Assembly (NCBI RefSeq): GCF_041514305.1
Contig: NZ_JBGMWH010000001.1
Coordinates: 682,001 to 746,000 of the forward strand
Direction: 5' to 3'
Length of the DNA stretch: 64,000 bases
From: Salinarimonas chemoclinalis
GTDB lineage: Bacteria > Pseudomonadota > Alphaproteobacteria > Rhizobiales > Beijerinckiaceae
Made by a program: the position numbers and the translations under genes. Within the stretch, counting starts at the first letter, position 1, and every line of letters starts with the position of its first letter. Below are positions 63,169 through 64,000 of the stretch, piece by piece. The notes under the pieces were generated by a model that was not told where the DNA came from, made no database searches, and was given only the letters and a program-made list of their open reading frames with translations.

Positions 63169-63368
63169 CCTTCCCTGTAGGGGAAGGTGGCGCGCAGCCG
63201 AAGGCTGCGTGACGGATGGGGCGCGGCGCGCGAGCGATGCGTTCCGCGAAGCGGAAGCCGCCGCGTGCGCCATCCGCCGTCGCATGTCGGCTTCGCCGAA
63301 CGCGCGTGCCGCGCGCCCCATCCGTCTCGTCGCCTTCGGCGCCGATCCACCTTCCCCTACAGGGAAGG
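63169..63368. repeat. Dispersed palindromic intergenic repeat, copy 2
   Basis: A 200-bp copy of the element at 31503-31690. It is bounded by CCTTCCCTGTAGGGGAAGG at the left and a similar stem at the right (63350-63368), with the same inner inverted segments (GACGGATGGGGCGCGG against CGCGCCCCATCCGTC). Small pieces of the end motif lie nearby (around 63082-63096 and 63458-63470), so the 480-base gap between dctM and the hydratase gene has gathered several fragments. No gene seen. Confidence 0.75.
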
Positions 63369-63525
63369 ACAGAATCGGCCGGCATCCCCGGGCCACCTCC
63401 CCGGCACGGGTCATCCAGAGCCGAGAGAGGCCCAGGAGACGTGTGCATAGGCTCGCCCCATAGGGGAAGGATGAGAGACGACGCTCGACCCGTGCACGAC
63501 CCGCTCCGACCCGCTCCGCCCACGA

Positions 63526-64000
63526 TCAGCCCGCGCCGTCGCCGCTCCCCTTGCGCCCGAGGAACGCCTCCATCCGCGCCTTCGCCTCGCCGTCCGTCTG
63601 GACGTAGGCGGCCGCCAGCGACTCCGTGTAGAGCCCCGCCGACTGGGGCATATCGGCGATCTCCTCGAGGGCGCCGATGATCATCTGGTTGGAGAGCGGC
63701 GCGTTCGTCGCGATCTCGGCGGCGAGCGCCAGCGCCTCGGCGAGGCTCTCGCCCGGGGCGCTGAGGCGGTGGACGAGGCCGATGCGCAGGGCCTCCTCGG
63801 CCTCCACCTCGCGCCCGGTGAGCATCATCTCCGCGAGCCGGCTCGCGCCGACGAGGCGCCCGACCCGCACGGACGCGCCCCCGCCGACGAAGATGCCGCG
63901 GCGCGCCTCGGGCAGGCTGAAGCGGGCGGCGGGATCGCATATGCGCACGTGCGCCACCGCCGCGAGCTCGAGCCCCGCGCCGATCACCGAGCCCTGGAGC
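63526..64000 (-). CDS. Enoyl-CoA hydratase/isomerase family protein (partial)
   Basis: A minus-strand gene cut by the right edge of the window; the visible part is the last 157 residues. GSVIGAGLELAAVAHVRICD is the crotonase oxyanion-hole segment, then FSLPEARRGIFVGGGASVRV and the LTGREVEAEEALRIGLVHRL block. The second catalytic glutamate position of hydratases (usually PExxxG) reads PEARRG, so at least one Glu is kept. Substrate and start are not visible. Confidence 0.85.
   Translation of the reverse strand, partial: LQGSVIGAGLELAAVAHVRICDPAARFSLPEARRGIFVGGGASVRVGRLVGASRLAEMMLTGREVEAEEALRIGLVHRLSAPGESLAEALALAAEIATNAPLSNQMIIGALEEIADMPQSAGLYTESLAAAYVQTDGEAKARMEAFLGRKGSGDGAG

Overview
This is a high-GC chromosomal window (most genes roughly 70% G+C or more) from an alphaproteobacterium, most likely a member of the Hyphomicrobiales (Rhizobiales). 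The assignment rests on alphaproteobacterial marker families (a TrcR/DUF1013 regulator, an RcdA/DUF1465 regulator of CtrA degradation, DUF1192, DUF1127), a consensus CtrA box, a sigma-32 promoter of the alphaproteobacterial type before dnaK, a class I lysyl-tRNA synthetase and the sdhE-mfd pair. I cannot name the species. A Salinarimonas/Methylobacterium-like relative is plausible, but that is inference.

Layout. 1-1.6 kb: a gamma-glutamylcyclotransferase-like protein, a BKACE-family enzyme and the broken 3' end of an MFS transporter. 1.6-5.2 kb: a visibly lower-GC insert holding an AAA+ ATPase and a subtilisin-like protease (IetA/IetS-type pair, a plasmid-stability and defence-type module). 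5.2-9.3 kb: methyltransferase, dnaJ and dnaK. 9.4-18 kb: a secreted protein, a degenerate peptide-deformylase-like protein, SRAP, a toxin-antitoxin pair, dapB, gpmA, alkB, a PAP2 phosphatase and map. 18-31.4 kb: an FkbM methyltransferase, mfd, sdhE, a lone RAM-domain protein, a sulfatase, a Bcr/CflA exporter, a rhomboid protease, then divergent metY and hom, and glpX. 31.4-40 kb: an intergenic repeat, lysyl-tRNA synthetase, LysR, trcR, a second toxin-antitoxin pair, a quinone oxidoreductase, a candidate CtrA-associated small RNA, rcdA and rlmB, then tRNA-Tyr and tRNA-Gly.

40.3-49.8 kb is a genomic island placed at the 3' end of tRNA-Gly(TCC). A 34-bp near-copy of that tRNA end (31/34 identical, with a 20-bp exact core) lies at 49810-49843. 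The island carries an ArsR-type regulator, two DMT-type permeases, a frameshifted fragment of an FAD-dependent oxidase, an A-PCP NRPS protein with a proline-like specificity code, a type I PKS whittled down to KS plus fragments of AT and KR, an orphan ProX-type binding protein and a methyltransferase. No integrase is visible. It reads as a decaying natural-product island.

49.9-64 kb: a GNAT protein, a DUF5996 protein, two adjacent ECF sigma systems (one with an RskA-like anti-sigma factor, one ECF42 with a YCII partner), a fasciclin protein, the SbtA/SbtB bicarbonate uptake pair divergent from phosphoenolpyruvate carboxylase (a bicarbonate user), a CMD-family protein, a complete DctPQM TRAP transporter, a second copy of the intergenic repeat, and an enoyl-CoA hydratase running off the right edge.

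Most long antisense open frames are GC-driven shadows and are left out. Functions come from reading motifs by eye; no database search was run.
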